From NCBI GenBank assembly GCA_025363505.1, contig JANYDV010000280.1, forward strand, positions 1 to 14,831: a stretch of 14,831 nucleotides of DNA, read 5' to 3'. Below are positions 14,424 to 14,831 of the stretch, piece by piece. This DNA comes from Bacteroidota bacterium (GTDB taxonomy: Bacteria > Bacteroidota > Ignavibacteria > Palsa-1295). Numbering within the stretch: position 1 is the first letter of the stretch; every line of letters starts with the position of its first letter. The translations under genes were made by a program, and so were the position numbers. The notes below the pieces were generated by a model. The model made no database searches. It was not told the DNA's origin and was given only the letters and a program-made list of their open reading frames with translations.

Positions 14424-14831
14424 TGCAGCGATATTTATTACAATCAATCTTGGTTTGTTTTTTTTGTGCATCTGCATCTGCATCTGCACAAACTCACACT
14501 CGTCTCTATGGTTCGGTGCTTGCAAGTGATGACCCTGCCGCGTTTATGGGCGGTAGTTCTATCGGTGGCGGTTTATGGACAAGCGACGATCACGGAAAAA
14601 ATTGGACTCATCTCGGATGGCAGCATACAAAAGGATATTCGGTTGCGACCGAGGATACATCAAATGGAAATAGTATCTTCTCAGCGTGTGGCAATGGTGT
14701 TATTGGATCGCGTGATGGTGGAATCACTTGGCGGATGCTTACTGATTGGCGCATCAGCGAGGTCTTAGATATATATGTCTATGGGCAACAAAAAATTACG
14801 ATTGCCACAGCGTCGGGTTTTTATCGTAGTC
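14423..14831 (+). CDS. Secreted Asp-box (BNR/sortilin-like) protein, 3' end outside the window
   Basis: The ATG at 14423 overlaps the stop of the glycosidase gene (TAATG), which implies translational coupling; the frame stays open to the window end (136 codons). The signal peptide MQRYLLQSILVCFFCASA ends in the Ala-Ser repeat before Q23. Two Asp-box motifs of the S-x-D-x-G-x-x-W type are visible: S54-D-D-H-G-K-N-W61 and S96-R-D-G-G-I-T-W103, so this is a beta-propeller of the sortilin/BNR class. Such secreted proteins are often surface or polysaccharide-binding, and many in Bacteroidota carry a C-terminal sorting domain; the C-terminus is not in view. Its place after the glycosidase suggests a partner in the same carbohydrate or surface system, but no enzyme function can be claimed. 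Confidence 0.8.
   Translation, partial: MQRYLLQSILVCFFCASASASAQTHTRLYGSVLASDDPAAFMGGSSIGGGLWTSDDHGKNWTHLGWQHTKGYSVATEDTSNGNSIFSACGNGVIGSRDGGITWRMLTDWRISEVLDIYVYGQQKITIATASGFYRS
14468..14488 (+). repeat. GCATCT hexamer repeat in a signal peptide
   Basis: GCATCT occurs three times in a row plus a partial copy (GCA), encoding Ala-Ser-Ala-Ser-Ala-Ser-Ala at the end of the signal peptide. A run of eight T precedes it at 14458-14465. Slippage in the hexamer would keep the frame; slippage in the T-run would not. Confidence 0.7.

Noticed and set aside
14466..14768. 100-codon open frame over the start of the Asp-box protein
   Set aside because: The frame starting at 14423 has a signal peptide, two Asp-box motifs and coupling to the preceding gene; this one is its shadow.
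1..14831. CRISPR array, tRNA, rRNA, complete insertion sequence or prophage
   Set aside because: No regularly spaced direct repeats, no cloverleaf or rRNA-like stretch, and no transposase or phage gene was recognised.

Overview
The window reads as a chromosomal segment of an aerobic, Gram-negative-type bacterium with moderate GC. Lipoproteins, a Kapabacteria/Chlorobi/Bacteroidota-like gene flavour (Asp-box secreted protein, PKD lipoprotein, cupredoxin lipoprotein next to an aa3-type oxidase) and mostly weak Shine-Dalgarno sequences suggest the FCB superphylum. This is an inference from gene style; there is no rRNA or ribosomal marker to prove it.

Layout. (1) Bases 1 to about 405 are strikingly GC-rich and carry no convincing intact gene. 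They abut, at about 400-410, the last codons of a gene whose style matches the rest of the window, so this is a junction: an insertion, a rearrangement or an assembly chimera. (2) 495-886 is an AT-rich non-coding stretch with several short dyads. (3) 887-2519 (+) holds an AtpZ/AtpI-like small membrane protein and a PKD-domain lipoprotein. (4) 2526-4719 (-) holds two adjacent squalene/phytoene synthase family genes (hpnC-like then hpnD-like, 4 bp apart) followed by a small zinc-ribbon protein gene that has its own AT-rich dyad just before its start. (5) 4885-8801 (+) is a respiratory cluster: an amicyanin-type cupredoxin lipoprotein, a terminator, cytochrome c oxidase subunit II (CuA), subunit I (heme-copper), a second terminator and an 84-residue membrane protein. 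(6) 8857-10251 (-) is a ferritin-like protein with a complete E, ExxH, E, ExxH diiron ligand set. (7) Divergent from it, 10338 to the end (+) is a tight cluster: an SSS-family sodium:solute symporter with two large non-membrane insertions, a cytoplasmic six-hairpin (GH15/GH63-like) glycosidase, and the start of a secreted Asp-box (BNR/sortilin-like) protein cut by the window edge.

How the parts work together. The cupredoxin can carry electrons in the periplasm to the CuA site of subunit II and on to the heme a3/CuB centre of subunit I. The two terminators inside this cluster would let the cell express the copper protein and the oxidase at different levels. The hpnC/hpnD pair should convert farnesyl diphosphate through presqualene diphosphate to hydroxysqualene; the usual reductase partner HpnE is not here. 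The symporter-glycosidase pair suggests uptake and cytoplasmic hydrolysis of a glycoside or oligosaccharide. I see no CRISPR array, prophage, complete insertion sequence, tRNA or rRNA. Most of the window is ordinary metabolism; the items most worth a second look are the left junction, the diiron protein, the symporter with insertions, and the regulatory hairpins.
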